Positions 1 through 13,105 are shown, numbered from the stretch's first letter. The stretch: 64,000 bases of DNA from Typhlomys cinereus (GCA_023101885.1 JALPQD010000294.1:2159501-2223500), one strand, 5' to 3'. The notes: generated from the letters alone by a model not told the origin. Numbers and translations: made by a program.

Positions 1-280
1 TGCTAAGTGCTAAACGATTCGAATCAAATCAAAAGCAAGCATGGTCAGAGTGAGTATGAGAAAGAGAACAACTCTGTGAAGTGAACTGCCTCAGTACAGT
101 GAGGAGGATGTGCCATACTGAATCAGAAACAATTGGGAGTTCATCTCTTGACCACGAAAAATACATTGTCATATTGTCTATGCAGTGTGACAAGCTCTTG
201 TGATATGCTGCACCTCTCTGTTTTGTTTCCTTAGTGAGGCGATAGTCTAATTCATTGATATAGTGTGTCTGACAATTTCT
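1..280. other. Unassigned sequence
   Basis: AT-rich sequence with no repeat, RNA gene or coding signal that I recognise. Confidence 0.4.
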
Positions 281-284
281 ATGA

Positions 285-690
285 TTGTAATTTTTTGGAG
301 CTTCTTAAAATTTCATTTTATGCTTTGACAGTTTTGTACATGTATAATGAATTTAAATAATTTTTATCTCCCATATTACCTGATCATCTTCCCTTTCTTA
401 TCCCATTGAAAAACACCTTCCCAGTCAGTTTCTTGCCTGCTTTCATGTTGTTTTGTATTTTCATGTGACCCACTGAGTTTCATAAAAATTGACTGCAGTA
501 GCACATGTCTGGGCACTTGTTGGAGCATGGGTTATATATCAGTGTGTATACATTCTCACAATCAACATTCACCCTTAGTAGACCACTGTAGCTTTTTATA
601 AGCACAAATAGATCATTTATCAATCTGTGCCTTATTGTTAAGCTGGGCAGATGGTTGATGTTCATTTGTGCAAACAAGATTCAAAGTCAT
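285..690 (-). mobile_element. Old L1 3'-end fragment (Lx-like)
   Basis: This stretch is related to 31131-31450. Both contain, in the same order, a 'cttgytggagcatg' block, a 'cacatcagtg'-type block and an 'ccaacattaaccct'-type block. The pattern resembles the reverse complement of rodent Lx-type L1 3' UTRs. It is heavily diverged and no open frame survives. The family assignment rests on memory of rodent L1 3' ends; the relation between the two window copies is seen directly. Confidence 0.45.
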
Positions 691-2057
691 TTCACCTTAA
701 CACTTATTCCTGAAAAGAGTAATTGGACAATGCTCCTTTGTCTTCAATAGAAAAACTCAGATAAGGCATGGCCAGAAAGTTTCTGCTCTGTAGTAATTCC
801 AAATCATATGTGATTAGAAAAGAAAATCCTGGGTGTACACTGGGAATAAGAAATCACTAGGTTCATCTTTGGATCTCAATACATTCATTGGCAGAGCACA
901 AACATTTAGTCCATTACAGAACCTGCTTTCCAGAAAATATTGTAAAGTTTCCTAAGATTCATTCCAGGTCAACTGCTTTAACACTTAGGACAAAAGGGGT
1001 AAACATGGAAAGCTCTTTTTCACAGCTAGAAGGATGCTATCATGTGGAGAGGGCAGACAGTTTGTCTTTGAATCAAGGAAACAGACATCTCAAGATGGCT
1101 CCACATGGTGAGAACTGAAGAAATATATACCCTGATCTATTATTTCCTCTCTTTCCCCATCTTTTGCTGGCCTTTCGAATGCTGAATCCAATCAGATGCT
1201 ATAGGCAAGAGAACTCATTCATGGAGTTCACAAGGCAACTTTGACAGGGCAGGGATAGAGGGGAATCTGAAAGGTTCAAAGACGAATGACCTACCTCTAA
1301 TATCTGAACATTTTTCTTTGAGGTACATTCAGGTCTTAGGCAATTGTACATGAAATGACTTGAATCATTTGTCTTTTTAAACATGAACTATCTTAACATT
1401 ACTCATTCCTATCAGGGATATGAGCCACATTTATCTCTGAATACCTTCTGTACCCTATCCTGTCGACATAAGTTCTCAAAACTCATAGTTATATATTCAA
1501 AAACTGGAAAAATATTTTTAAGAAAAAAATATTTTAAGTGTGAGAAAACTGCAAATATTAAAGCAATAGACACTCCACGATATGTCAGGGAATGTCTTAA
1601 GGAAATGAATAGCCTGGAATCAGACAACTTAAAGATCACTTTATACAGTGCTATCTAAAATTTACTAATTTCTCAATAATAATGATAATGAGTTGCACTT
1701 GCATATCATTTCAAAGGCTGCAATGAGCTTCTACATATATAATCTCATTTCAATCTTAGGACAGTGCTGCTGAGGTACTTGAAGATAAACATCATTTACA
1801 ATCACAATCTAATAAAGTAATCTACTTGGATGGTAACTATTTCAGAATAGTAAAAGAGAAAGTTCGGTTTGGTAGAAACTTTTGCTCAGTCTCATCAAGC
1901 TGAATCATCCTCTTTAATCAGCTAAGGAAGTCTTTTGAACCACAGACCAAAGAATGATTTATGAGAAACCAAGATATGATCATCCAGTATGATATATGAA
2001 GTGCAGAACAAAATAGATATCTGTGGATTTATTCAGTGGAGAAATGACCCACGTAGC
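691..2057. other. Unassigned sequence
   Basis: AT-rich single-copy-like sequence. Short overlapping ORFs near 888-1118 and 1383-1658 have no recognisable domain, are open on both strands in part, and look like chance frames. Confidence 0.4.
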
Positions 2058-2442
2058 TGTTATAAGGGAACTTTATTTGTTTCCTGAGGGACTTGCTCTG
2101 GTTGAATATAAAATGCAGTGTCTTCAAATCTTGGTCCCCAGCTTGTGATTCTATTTTTTGTTGGTTGTAGAAAATTTGGAACTTAGAATCTAGCTGGGAG
2201 GAGGTAAGTCACTTAAAACAAGCCTTTGAAGTTTATTCTGGTTCCTTATTCCATGTTTAAATGTCAGAAAGCAATTGGACACATCTGACACAGTGTGATC
2301 AACCACTTCAAACTTCTCTTACTATGACTTCTCAGTCATGACAGAGAATGTTCTCTCACAGTATGAGATAAAGGAAACCCTTTCTCCCTTTAGCTGCCTT
2401 TTGTCAGGTATTTTGTGACAACAATGAGAAAGTAACTAATAC
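2058..2442 (+). mobile_element. MaLR-type solo LTR (degraded)
   Basis: The 3' part holds the conserved end of rodent MaLR LTRs: a 'ggaaaccctttctcccttt' polyadenylation-side block, 'tttgtcaggtattttgtgac', then 'gtaactaatac'. The 5' part carries a 'cttggtccccagct' block. No internal sequence follows, so it is a solo LTR, probably left by recombination between two LTRs. Ends are approximate and no clear target duplication was found. Confidence 0.55.
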
Positions 2443-2463
2443 CTTTTCTAAAAATTAAAAAAC

Positions 2464-2949
2464 TGTATTAGTCATGTTCTCTAGAGTTATAGAATTAACC
2501 AAATAAATATATAAATAGGAAATGTATTGAGTTGGCTTACAGATATGGCCCAAGTAATCCAACGATGGCTGCCAGCAGCTGCTCAGTCCAGTAGTCCAAT
2601 GGGTGATGGCTGAAGGCTGGAGGATTCCTAGAGAGTCTTTAATCTAGTTGAAGACTCGGAGGGTTGGAGGACTAGAGGGTTGAAGAAGTGAAGAAACCAG
2701 GAGGCTAAGGAAGAGTGATTCCTAGCACAGCTACAAAAGTGTCTCTTCTCTTTGGTGGTTCCCTTTTATATGGTCCACTGCTGGGAGGTTCCTACAAGAT
2801 CTATGGATGTTCCGATGGGATCTAGGGCTGATCTTGAATTATCCAGATAATCTCTTCAGGTGGTCTCAGCTGATATTACCAGGTGAAGTCTCAGCTGATC
2901 TTAATTAATACCAAGTGTGTCAAGTTGACATCCAAGATTAACTATTACA
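2464..2949 (-). mobile_element. ERVL-type (MLT2/MT2-like) solo LTR
   Basis: Read on the minus strand it starts with TGTAATAGTTAAT followed by a 'gtcaacttgac' block, and ends with 'ctctagagaacatgactaatac', the typical start and end of ERVL-class MLT2/MT2 LTRs. A 'ccatataaaaggg' TATA-like stretch lies near 2765 in minus orientation. There is no internal region, so this is a solo LTR. It starts about 20 bp after another LTR of opposite orientation. The 5-bp flanks do not match clearly. Confidence 0.6.
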
Positions 2950-4480
2950 CTGATTTAAACTGACAACCTGTTTTATCATAGCTATTCTGCTTCTGATGGC
3001 ATAACTGACTTAGTGACTTAGGTGATTCTCTCCTATTCATTTGGAAGCTGGTGAGCTTAGAAGGATCATATAACAAAGCAATCAGTGTTAGAATAAGACA
3101 GCTTGAGGGCCCTCTGCCTATTCATGTCATTTAATGAGATATTTCCTGCAGAGTTGTTGAAGTTCTTATATCATTTCTCCAGATTCCCAAAGACAGGAGG
3201 GAGATCCTATTTCTAGTCTAGACTCAGACTGATGTAGTAACATCAGTTCAGTTGCACAGTGACAAAATATCCTCTGGCCATCAGCTATAAGAAGTTACAC
3301 AGATCTACCAGTTAATAAGAGAGGTGTCTAAGGGGCTGCATACTACTGTTTGTCTAGCAAAACACTTGGGAACCCTTCCTCAGAGTCATTGAGGAACCCT
3401 GACCCGGGCTGCAGTGTGGCATGCCTGTGAAGTCAGCGCTTTCCTGGTGGTGGGAAGGACATGTTGCAAAGTGTGAGGCCTCTGCAGTCAGACTGCACAG
3501 CACACTCCCAATGGAGGTGCTCACTTTGCTACAGTGATAAAAAAACCAGCAGTTTTTACTCTAAATTTTTAAGGAAGAGACAAAAATAAAAAAAAAAAAA
3601 CTTTGGTTCTAAAATGGGAAAGGTTCCATGATGCATAAATCATTTCTTCTCATTTGCTTAAAAAATAAAAAAATTATAGGATACTTTAATCATAACAGTG
3701 GGGTAAAGAGATATATACATGGTTTGAGTCATATAAAATAATAAGGTACAAATAAAAGCACTGTGACTGTAAGACATTCTGGAATGGTTGTTTAATAAGA
3801 GTATTATGATCTGTATGATCACAGGATCTGTAACAAATGTGATTTTATTTTTTAAAAGGAAAAAGAATTGTGTTTCTATTTTTCTTTTCTTTTGCTCAAG
3901 CACTTCAGTTGTTTTATTCTGTACCTGTTACATAATCTGCAATTTTCTTTGTCCTTCTTAAATTTTGGCTTGTTAAAAAATTGCCAAATAGAAGTGTTTC
4001 AGATACATAGTTTGTACCTGTATTCTTCTTCTTTTATTGCCTCACACACTTGTAAGTCATTGTGATTGACAGATGATTGTAGACCTTGTTTAAGTATTTT
4101 TTCTAATAAAACAAAGCAAATCACAAAAAAATAAGAGAGGTGTTCAAAAATCTACACCTATCTGTAATCCTTGTCAACTCTCTACCATAATCACACCCAT
4201 TTTATCTATTTTTTAAAATGCTTATTCCCCATGCCAAAATGCACATAACTATTATATGAAGGAAATGAAGACACAGGCTGGATGTAACTTTAACCACAGA
4301 AACATATTTGATGGAAAAATTCAAATATTAATTGGGAGGATGAATTTAGAATCTTTAATCTCCCTAGTATAACTCTCACATGCCTTGCTTCATTAACCTA
4401 TTTTAAATGACATGTGTAGTAATTACCTAAAATGATGGTTGCATTCATTTATTCATTAATTTACTCATTTATTCATTATT
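2950..4480. other. Unassigned sequence with an A run
   Basis: No convincing gene. There is an A-rich run at about 3587-3601, and around 3400-3560 a weak SINE-like block ('gcatgcctgtgaagtcagc') that is too diverged to call. ORFs at 3658-4065 overlap on opposite strands and are low-complexity chance frames. Confidence 0.35.
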
Positions 4481-4548
4481 CTAGGGAGTGGTCTCTTGAC
4501 CTTGTGCATGCAGAAGATAAACTGTACCACTGAGCTAAATTTCCAGTC
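4481..4548 (-). mobile_element. ID-type SINE (tRNA-derived), degraded
   Basis: On the minus strand the block reads 'tttagctcagtggtacagtt', a worn RNA polymerase III A box, followed by 'gcatgcacaaggtc' and a poor B-box region. This order is that of rodent ID elements, derived from an alanine tRNA/BC1-type RNA. It is an old copy without a clear tail or target duplication. Confidence 0.55.
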
Positions 4549-4591
4549 AAATACAATGCTCTTATTTATCCCAACTATTTCCTTTTGCTTA

Positions 4592-5032
4592 TGATATAAT
4601 TAGATACAGGCATCGATTTGACAATTAAAGGCTTAAGCTCTGTGCATAGTTGTGAAGAATTGGTAGTTGAGTTAAGCCTGGGCAAACCTACAGGTTTGTC
4701 TGATTGGTGGGGTGGACCCAGCCTATGGTGGTGAATAAGACAGAGGGAAAGACCCAGCCCTGGGCAGGTGAATAAAACAGACGGAATTGGTTAAGGAAGT
4801 TGTCATGCCTGAGTATACTTGCTCAGACATCTGGCCAGTAAAGTCTGTCCCTGCCTTGGCACTCGTGTGTATATATAGATATGGTGTGGCCAGTTCTCTT
4901 GCCCCAGGTATGGATACTTCTGCCAAGCTAAACAAGGATTAAAAACAAAGAATTGTAAACTAGAATAAAACTGTTTCTCCATAAGCTATTTGTTCATGAA
5001 TTTATTGGCAACAGTGCAGAGTAATTACGACA
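4592..5032 (+). mobile_element. MaLR-type solo LTR, same family as 57554-57976
   Basis: It aligns along its length with the LTRs of the element at 57554-59874, sharing 'ttgagttaagcctgg', 'ggtgtggccagtt' and the terminal 'ggcaacagtgcag' region. It is flanked by gctta (4587-4591) and gttta (5033-5037), a 5-bp target duplication with one mismatch, as expected for ERVL-MaLR integration. It is much more diverged than the 57.5-kb copy. The ORF inside (4723-4935 minus) is incidental. Confidence 0.65.
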
Positions 5033-5708
5033 GTTTATTTAATTATCTCTCTCAGACATTTTGGAAATTCAGGAATACCTTCTCATATCTGTTTTTCACT
5101 CCTGCCAAGTTTGCACAAGTTCTGGTAGTGACTTCTATTACTGCCACTGACTGTGGTCTTGGTGTTCCTTCATTTAGATACATCACCTGTAGTTATAACT
5201 TCATAAATATGTCAAGAAATCTTGTTACTGTCATCCCCACCCCCCGTCCCCTTGGACCTGAAAGAATGGGGTTTCTTATACCAAAGGAAAAGCAATCTTC
5301 CTTTTGGATGTGTCACACTACAAAACTGCCCATGTTACTGTCTTTGTTTTTCTGCTCAGAGCCCTGGATTCCAGGGTTCCTAAAGGAGGCAGAGCTGTGG
5401 TGAAAGTAAATTTTGGCATCTTCATTGACTGCATGCTGTGTTCACATCTCTATCCACGACTTTGATCAGCTTTTGCTTTCAAAAAACTTTGGCTCAGCTT
5501 TTATTGTGAGCCCCCTACTGCCTGATTTCAAAACATTCATAGTAGGAACCAGGAAACTTATCAATGTTGCTTTTAACATTTTAGAATAAAAGCCATTACG
5601 TTAATTTTCACTGTTATCAATATAGCACATATTTAGGATACAAATGGTGAAGTTTCCAGATAAGCAAACAGAGAATAAAGAAAATATCATTCAGAAATAA
5701 ATTATTTT
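5033..5708. other. Unassigned sequence
   Basis: A 137-codon frame begins at 4990, partly inside the LTR. It has no recognisable domain or splice context, and I treat it as a chance ORF. Confidence 0.35.
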
Positions 5709-5912
5709 GGCATTCACACAAAAAAGGATGCTCCAGGGGATAGAAGGGAGGGAAGGGGAGGCACTGGGAGAAGGGGAGGGAGAGGCTAAAAGGAAAGAGA
5801 AAAGGGGGGAAGGTACAAGGGGGACTGGAGAGGGGTGGAGGGATGGAGAAGACTAGGATACCTATTGAGTTTGTATGATTGGGGAAAAATAAATAAATAA
5901 ATAAATAAATAA
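5709..5912 (+). mobile_element. L1 3' end, severely 5'-truncated
   Basis: A G-rich stretch (5737-5850) is followed by 'tacctattgagtttgtatgat' and an (AAAT)n tail at 5887-5912. This is the same layout as the 3' ends of L1 copies A, B and C. Flanks 'aaataaattattttgg' and 'aaataaataattttgg' look like a target-site duplication with one difference. Only about 200 bp were integrated, typical of early-terminated target-primed reverse transcription. Confidence 0.65.
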
Positions 5913-5989
5913 TTTTGGTAAATGCTGTTTGTTTTTTATTGTATATAAAAATGCTATTTAAAAATACAACTCCCGATGTAACATCAGTG

Positions 5990-6530
5990 TATTCATATTA
6001 TTGTAAGAGTATTCACAGTGATCAAATCTGGGAATCAGTGTACATGTCCAATAATGGTTGAATCAAATTTAAAACACATGGTACATGTTCACAATAAAAT
6101 ATTGTTGAGCTGTAGCCAGACATGCTGAATGTTCTCAATCATGTACAAGCCAGAAAGCTCGTGGCATGGAGGGTTATATAGGCTATTGGTTACCAGGGAA
6201 TGGAGATGGAGGAAGAGGGAAGAGAAGATGTTCAGTGCACACAGAGTTATGAATAAATTAAAGTGAGAGTTTTGCCAGTTTGTAAGCAACTGTAGCATGT
6301 ACAATCAACAATAATGTATTCTATATTCCAAAATAGCTAGAAGAGATTTTTGTTGTGTTCTTGTCACAATGAAATCATAAATATACAGGATGATAGGTGT
6401 GCTAATTATCAAACAAATTATTTGTTCCATGATAGGTACATGTTTTGAATTACCACACCATGACCATGTGTCAATAAACTGATAGATAATAATTGAGTCT
6501 ATATGGAACACATCATACATTATATTTTAG
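5990..6530 (+). mobile_element. Ancient L1 ORF2 C-terminus/3' fragment
   Basis: Blocks such as 'gtacatgtccaataatggttga', 'acatggtacatgttcacaat' and 'aatattgttgagctgtagcc' match the usual order of the mammalian L1 ORF2 tail in worn form. No open frame is kept. Confidence 0.5.
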
Positions 6531-6564
6531 TTACACAGCAACACCCTATTCTTCTTCCAAAATT

Positions 6565-7005
6565 TTCTTAATTTCTCATTTCTGTTGCTGTAACAAATAC
6601 ATGACCCACACAATTTTAAGGGAATAAATAGTTTATTCATGTTTACAATTCTGTAGGTTACAGTTCATTATAATGTCAGGTGAGGTCATGCCACAGTTAG
6701 GACCAATGCAACCGACCACACAATGTTCACAGAAAGAACTGAGAAGAATTTAGTTTCTACCTTGCTAGCCTTTTGAATGACAACCAGATCTCTCCATTTT
6801 GCCCACTTGTCCAAGGAATGGTTGCACCCACTATGGGCTCAGTCTTCCCACATGATTCTACCTGCTATGGCTGAGTCTTCCCACATGGTTTCACTCACAA
6901 TGGGCTGGGTCTTTGATAGTTTGCCTTTATTAAATAATCTTTACAGATATATCTAGAGAGTCAGTTCTCAACTGTCAAGTAGATATCTGTAATTAACTGT
7001 CAAGT
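6565..7005 (-). mobile_element. MaLR-type LTR, minus strand, degraded
   Basis: The plus strand starts with 'tctgttgctgtaacaaatac', the reverse complement of the conserved MaLR LTR 3' end. It continues through repeated 'cagtcttcccacatg' blocks (near 6840 and 6875) to a 'caactgtcaagt' region near 7000. It is a solo LTR with approximate boundaries. Confidence 0.5.
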
Positions 7006-7149
7006 TTGTAAGCAATATTTTCAAGTGGTAAGCTAGCAAACACAGAACTGATAATCTTTTAAAATAATCAGTGTTATCCAGTATTTTGACTTTGAGATGT
7101 GATATGACATAAAGTGTGGTGAGTCACATACATTGCTCCCTTGAGACAC

Positions 7150-7880
7150 ATGTGCCCCATTAGCCACAAGTTGGAAACATCTACTGTGTCACATTTTGAA
7201 TAGCTGAATAGTATTTAATTATAAATGAACCATCAATTATTTCATCTGCCATTGACAGGTAAAAACAGTTTATTTTAACTTTTCATATTTCCAAATAACA
7301 CTATATGGAAAATACCAAAGAACATCTTTTAAAATACCCATAATTTTCTCTTAAAAGCAACTTCACATTCTACAGGTTCTGCTGTTGGGTCAAAGAATAA
7401 TTACATAAATGCACATGTACAATGTATAGACAAGTTCCTTCCAAACAGGAGCTCACACTTTCTAGGGCCCCTGCAGCATGTACCGGGGGCATTTTCAGTA
7501 CCTTGAGTTTTGCCAGTAGATTGAGAATGGCAGTTTTTCACTTTACATTTTTTAAATGCTTGGCCTTACTTATTTGGTCATGTTCACTCATCATTTTTAT
7601 TTCCTATTTTGTCAGTTATACTTCCATTTTTTCACTCAAAATTTTTATCAAACAGAAAATATTTGTCAGCTATATTAGTCACTGACGGATCTTTCCAATG
7701 ATCTATTGGGACATTGCTAATCTGTTTTATTGATTTATATTAGTTCATTTATAACAAGAAAATCACCACACCATTTTTTTTGTATTTTGCATATGCCTTT
7801 GCCATTTATTTTCTTATACCAGTACTAGTGTGGTCTTTTCCCTATGACCAGCTATATTTTAATATAATTAAGTATTAAAA
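7150..7880 (-). mobile_element. Ancient L1 3'-region fragment
   Basis: Sequence near 7200-7300 and 7370-7560 follows the reverse complement of old mammalian L1 3' regions, for example a 'tgggtcaaagaataa' block then a 'ttccaaacaggagctcacact' block. It is strongly decayed, so assignment is tentative. Confidence 0.4.
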
Positions 7881-8515
7881 ATTATTGAAGTTTATAGATT
7901 TAAAACATACCATGGCTAAATAACAAAGTATGTAAGAATGTTTAGAATCAGTGAGCTACTGTGGCCTCTAAGATACTGTTGTTATGCTAGACTTAAATAA
8001 GTATTGCTTATAATCATTTAAAAAGCAATTCAAACATTATTACAGTTCTTAAAAGCTGTTGATTTCTGAATGCTTGATAGACTCTCAGATTCTTCTAATT
8101 GATCAAGTCTATAGCACATCACGGGATTGTAACTGCACATGGGTGAATGTTTTTCCCACATCAGAATCCCTCTGGCAGTCTCATTTAATTCCAAATAAAA
8201 TGAGAAGCAGAGTAGAAAAAAAAAAAAAAGAACAAGCTTAAAGCATGCTGATTATAGAAATCAAATTTGGACTCAGAACTTTCACAGTATAAATGCCACG
8301 ATCCAGGAAGCCTTCCCTCATGGCTGGTGTAGATTGTGCCACTCTGGCACTGTCATGGCTACTGATCCCTCTCTTTGAAGTCACATACGGAAATGGAATG
8401 AATGAGACATTTGTGGAATCACAATTAGGTTAATGTTGGCCTTGGCTATACCTGACTCAGTGAGCAGTCCCTAGTTTGCTGATTGTTCTTCTGCCAGTAC
8501 CTGAAGACAGTACTA
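7881..8515. other. Unassigned sequence
   Basis: No gene or repeat recognised, apart from an A-rich run at about 8216-8229. Confidence 0.35.
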
Positions 8516-8656
8516 GGCCAGATAGCTCAGTGGGTAAGGCTCTTATTTGAAGTTTTGCAGCCCTCATGGTAGAAAGAGAGATGTGATCCCCACTCATGTG
8601 GCTTTTCACACATTCTCTCTCTCTTATTCTCTCTCTCTCTCTCTCTCTCAAAAGTG
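8516..8656 (+). mobile_element. tRNA-derived SINE with (CT)n tail
   Basis: It starts 'ggccagatagctcagtgggtaagg', an RNA polymerase III A-box region, followed by a weak B box and 'atgtgatccccactcatgtggct', and ends in a CT-rich microsatellite (8612-8650). This is the layout of B2/B3/B4-type rodent SINE heads. No clear target duplication. Confidence 0.55.
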
Positions 8657-10145
8657 ATTGCAAGATCAAGTGATACTCTGAACTCCTAGATGAAAGGAGT
8701 GGGTCTCTTGTTTTGTGAGTGTGGTGGACATTTCATCTTACTATTTGAGTTAAGGGGAGAGAAAAAGTGGAAGCTGTATTTCTCCTTTCCACACAACTGA
8801 TGGTGGTTAATTTCTGACCAGTTGCATCATTCAGTGGTTGCATCTGTTTCCAAAGCTTAACATAGGTACAGCTCATCTTTTACAGAAAACATGCTGAGCT
8901 CTTCATGGGATGAGTGAGTCTACGGTCCTTCTGGGTTCCCATAGTAATGTTGGCATGACTTCGTCTGTCTCAGTGTCTGGAAGAAACTCAGAATTCCATG
9001 GCTTGAACCCACTGTGTGGGCTGAGTTATGAGCAGGTCAGAGTTGACTTCTCAGCTTCAGGCACTGCTGGCAAGGAAGGTGTGATCCAGAAAGAAGGGAG
9101 GATGGAGAATTCAGCACTGCCTAGCAGGGTCAGAGACAAAATCAAAGGTCATAGTTGCATATTCAAAATTCCTGATCAATTTGTGATGCGAGCATCTCTT
9201 TCCTGTACAAATTTGTCCACAATGAAATTTAGACACTTTGCCTAAATAGTCTTTGCTCTAAATAAAATAAACCTTGATAGCTACTAACCACCAAAGACAG
9301 TGAGACATAGGGCTGAACATCTGTCTCTGCCCAGATCCATTAGCAGCCCCCTCTACCAAGAGTCTCCCATGTGGTGCTCCTGCTCCACACAAAACCAAGG
9401 GGCATTATACCTGCTTAAATGACAGACAAGAATTCACTACTTTGGGATAAGTACGTGTTAGGAGTTCTGTTCTTCACTTGCTCACCGCCCTCACTTATTC
9501 CTCACCATTGACCTGTTGGAGGAGATGGAACCCCATGGTAGCTTTGGGAATTCACATTCTGTTCTCTTGACTTTTTCTGGAGCTTGTGCTGGCAGAAGTA
9601 AAACTTCCAAGAGTCTTCGAATGGAGATATTAAAATGTTTACAACAAGCAGAACTATGCCTGTATGATGAGGGAGAAGCTGTTGGCAGACTGCTTCCAAG
9701 GACAGTCTGATGGGCAAGCTGCCCACCATGAACAGGAATCTGCAGGCAGCTGTCAGTTGAATTTTATTTTATAAGTAAATCTCTAATAACAACCAACGCT
9801 GTTCTCTAAGAAATTTACAGCAGAACAATGGTAGAGAGGGCTGCCCATGGATCTGTGCAGAGAGAGATGCTCAAAGGGAGTCCACGTGAAATCTACTAGA
9901 ACAAATGAAGAATTATGTGAATTAACAGAGATTTATTGACTCCAGAGGTTCTTGTTCACATATGGCTTTGTTTGTAACCCTTCTTTTCCCTTAACAATCT
10001 TTCAACATTCATGTTGCAACTATTCTATTAACCTCTCTTTTCTGGACTCCTTATTACTTAAGATCTGTTCCTTTCCATGCACACACCTGCATGCATGCAT
10101 GCACACACATGCACACAGATTCTATATGTGAATGCAAACATATGG
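8657..10145. other. Unassigned sequence
   Basis: ORFs at 8910-9245 and, overlapping on both strands, at 9502-9729 have no recognisable domain. A CA/GCAT-rich stretch lies at 10083-10120. No exon signal is convincing. Confidence 0.35.
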
Positions 10146-10149
10146 CAAT

Positions 10150-11480
10150 TGCCTTCCTGATTCTAGCTATTATTTTTGTTAAACATAATGATTTCCAGTT
10201 TCTTCCATTTTCATTCAAATGTCATGATTTCATTTTTCTCTATGGCAGAATAAAATTTGATTGCATATATTTCAAATATCTTTTTATTTGTGGATGAGTA
10301 TCTGGGCAGGTTCCATTTCCATTTCCTGGTTATTGTGAAGACCATAGAAATAAACACTTGGATGTGCAAGTGTCCCTGTGGCAGGATTAATATCTTTTGA
10401 GTGTACATATAGGAGTGTGCAGCAGGTTACATAGTAGTCCTACTTTTAGGGTATTTCGAAACACCTCCATGTAACTTCCATAATAGATGTGCCAACTTGC
10501 ATTCCCTGCAGCACTGTGACAATTTCTTTTCCCCTGCATCCTTATCAGAATGTGTTGTCATTTGTTGTCTTGATGATAGCTATTCTACCCGAGGTAAGAA
10601 GGAAAGTCAAGGTACTTTTGAGTTGTATTTATCTGATGGTTAAGCATGTTAAATATTATTTCCAAATATTTTGACTATTTTTCTTTTTTTAGGACTGTCT
10701 ATTAAATTCATTAATCAACTTATTGATCAGCATATTTGATATTTTAATGGTTTTAAAATATATATTCTAGATATTAAATATGTCTGGTGTGTAGATGGCA
10801 AATAAATTTTCCTTCTCTAGTTGGTCATTTTACTTGATTATTTCCCCTTGCTATAAAAAAAGAATCTTTCAAATTCCATGCAGTACCATGTCATTTGTTG
10901 GGCTATTTCCTATGCTGTTAGAGTCCTTTTAAAAAAATCATTGCCTCCGTCTTTATCCTCAAGTGTTTTCCCCTAGCAGTTTCAAGATTTTGGGTCTTAT
11001 ATTAACGTGTTTGGTTCATTTTGAATTTTTTGTGTAGTTTGAGAGCCGTGTAACTAGTTTCATGTTTCATAAGTAGGTATTCAATTTTCCTAACACCATT
11101 TGTAAAAGAAACTATTTTTCTAATGTATGCCGACACTTTTGTCAAAAATTAGATTGCTGCAGTTTTATGGGCTTAATTCTTAATGCACTATTTAATTCCA
11201 TTGGTTCATCTGTCCGTTTTTGTGCCAGCAACACTCTATTCTTATTGCTAAGGTCAGTTGTTGTTAGACCTCTGGCAGACTTCTTTGTGATTAGGATTAC
11301 TGGGCTATTTGTGCTAATTTTATTTCCATTGTGAATTTTAGTTGTTTTTATAGTTAAATGAAGAATATCATGCAAATTTTGATGGGCTTTGCATTGACTT
11401 TGTAATTCCCTTTTGGTAATGTAGTCGTTGCATAATACTAATCATGACAATTCAAAAGCGTGGGAGATCTTTCCACCTGC
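10150..11480 (-). mobile_element. Ancient L1 ORF2/3' UTR fragment, interrupted downstream
   Basis: The plus strand reads as the reverse complement of a mammalian L1 3' half. Blocks near 10495-10560 correspond to the ORF2-tail/3' region and 11150-11250 ('ttccattggttcatctgtcc') to ORF2. It resumes at about 13110-13610, so the same old element appears split by insertions at about 11480-13096. No reading frame remains. Confidence 0.6.
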
Positions 11481-11481
11481 T

Positions 11482-11765
11482 AGCGTGTCCAGGTTCTCTC
11501 TTTGTGAATGGGAGAGTCTGCTGTCTCTTCTGCCATTCTTCACCTGCTTCTCCGAGGGAGGGTCTTTCTCCAAACCTGGGACTTGCATGTAAACTATGCT
11601 AGAATCTTTAGTGATTTCCTTGTCTCCACGCACCACCTTTGGAACTGGGTTATGGGCATTTGCCGGGATTCCTGCATTGTTACGTGTGCTGTGCGCTGAA
11701 TTCTGGGCCTTGTGATTGTGGAGCAAGTGCTTTTAAACAGTGAGCCATCATTGTGGCTCAAAAAA
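11482..11765 (-). mobile_element. SINE-like insertion, tRNA-type head
   Basis: On the minus strand it begins 'gagccacaatgatggctcac' then 'aaaagcacttgctc', an A-box-like region. It interrupts the old L1 alignment. The 3' part resembles neither B1 nor B2. It may belong to the SINE family at 42439-42753, but the match is weak. Confidence 0.35.
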
Positions 11766-11858
11766 TTTATTTTTAAAGCAATACCAAAGGGATTTTTCCC
11801 CTAAATTCTTTCTCACCAAATCAGTTAGTTTTTTAGAAAAACTGTTTTTGAAAAACAA

Positions 11859-12205
<347 letters not shown>

Positions 12206-12215
12206 AAAATATTTT

Positions 12216-13096
12216 TATAACATTTTTATTATTATTTCCGCTCATACAAACTTAATAGGTAGACCAGTTCCCTCCCCTCTCCTTCTCCCCCCCCCCGAAC
12301 CCCCTGCTCCCCCTCCCTCCCTCCCCATCTCCCAGTACCTCCCCCCCAATTCCCAGAGAGTCCTTTATTGTGTATGCCTAACTCTCCTGTTGGTCCTCCT
12401 TTCTGATGACGTAAAAGGACCCAGTGGCATTTCCCTGAACCCTTTCTCGTGTTCCCCTTAAGCATAGGAACACTACTGTGGCCATCAATCCCTTGCCTCC
12501 AAGGATCTTGGTGCTTTTAGCCGATGTTAAACTTTGTGAGGTCAATAGTGTGACGGACATGGCGCAGGGCATGCAAAGTCCTATTATGATTGCTTCAGCC
12601 CTATCTAGTGTGGAGACTCTTCAAATCATTGCTCCCCCCATCCTTTTGCTCTTACAATCTTACCCGCCCCCTCTTCCGCAGATGTCCCTGAGCTTCAGGA
12701 TGGGGGGAGATTAGGCTGGCTTAGTTCTATGTGGATGATATAGAGTCTCTGAAGTTCTGGATTATGGTTTGTTGATTTTCTTTTGCAGTTTTGCTGCTCC
12801 TGCTATGTCCTTCACTCCATCCTGATGGGCACTGTATGTCACCCCCTGGTCAGAGACAAAAAACTGTTAAACTGGAGTCTTGTTATAATAGCACATTCAA
12901 GGAGAGATGTAATAAAAGCAGGAAACCTTGGTGAGGGAGGGATCAGTCATCCATTTGCAAAATGATCTCTTTTCATCTGCCAGACTATATGCCCTCTCCT
13001 TCTGGTGAGATCATACCCCCTCAGTTGTACATGATCAGGAACGAATGTCTGTGAACTTAACCAGGTGTCACATTACTTACTTGCATTCCTTGGAGG
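12216..13096 (-). mobile_element. L1 3' UTR fragment (m1), 5'-truncated
   Basis: Reverse complement of the young L1 lineage 3' UTR: tail and 'cgctcatacaaactt' at 12240, C-rich tract 12270-12350 (G-rich in sense), then a sequence parallel to copy A 37440-38300. 'aaatatttt' occurs at both edges (12207-12215 and 13097-13105) as a likely short target duplication. It landed in the A-rich tail of the SINE at 11859-12205, itself inside an older L1. ORFs here are incidental. Confidence 0.8.
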
Positions 13097-13105
13097 AAAT
13101 ATTTT

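Noticed and set aside
4990..5403. 137-codon ORF
   Set aside because: It starts inside an old solo LTR and continues into unassigned DNA, with no recognisable motif.
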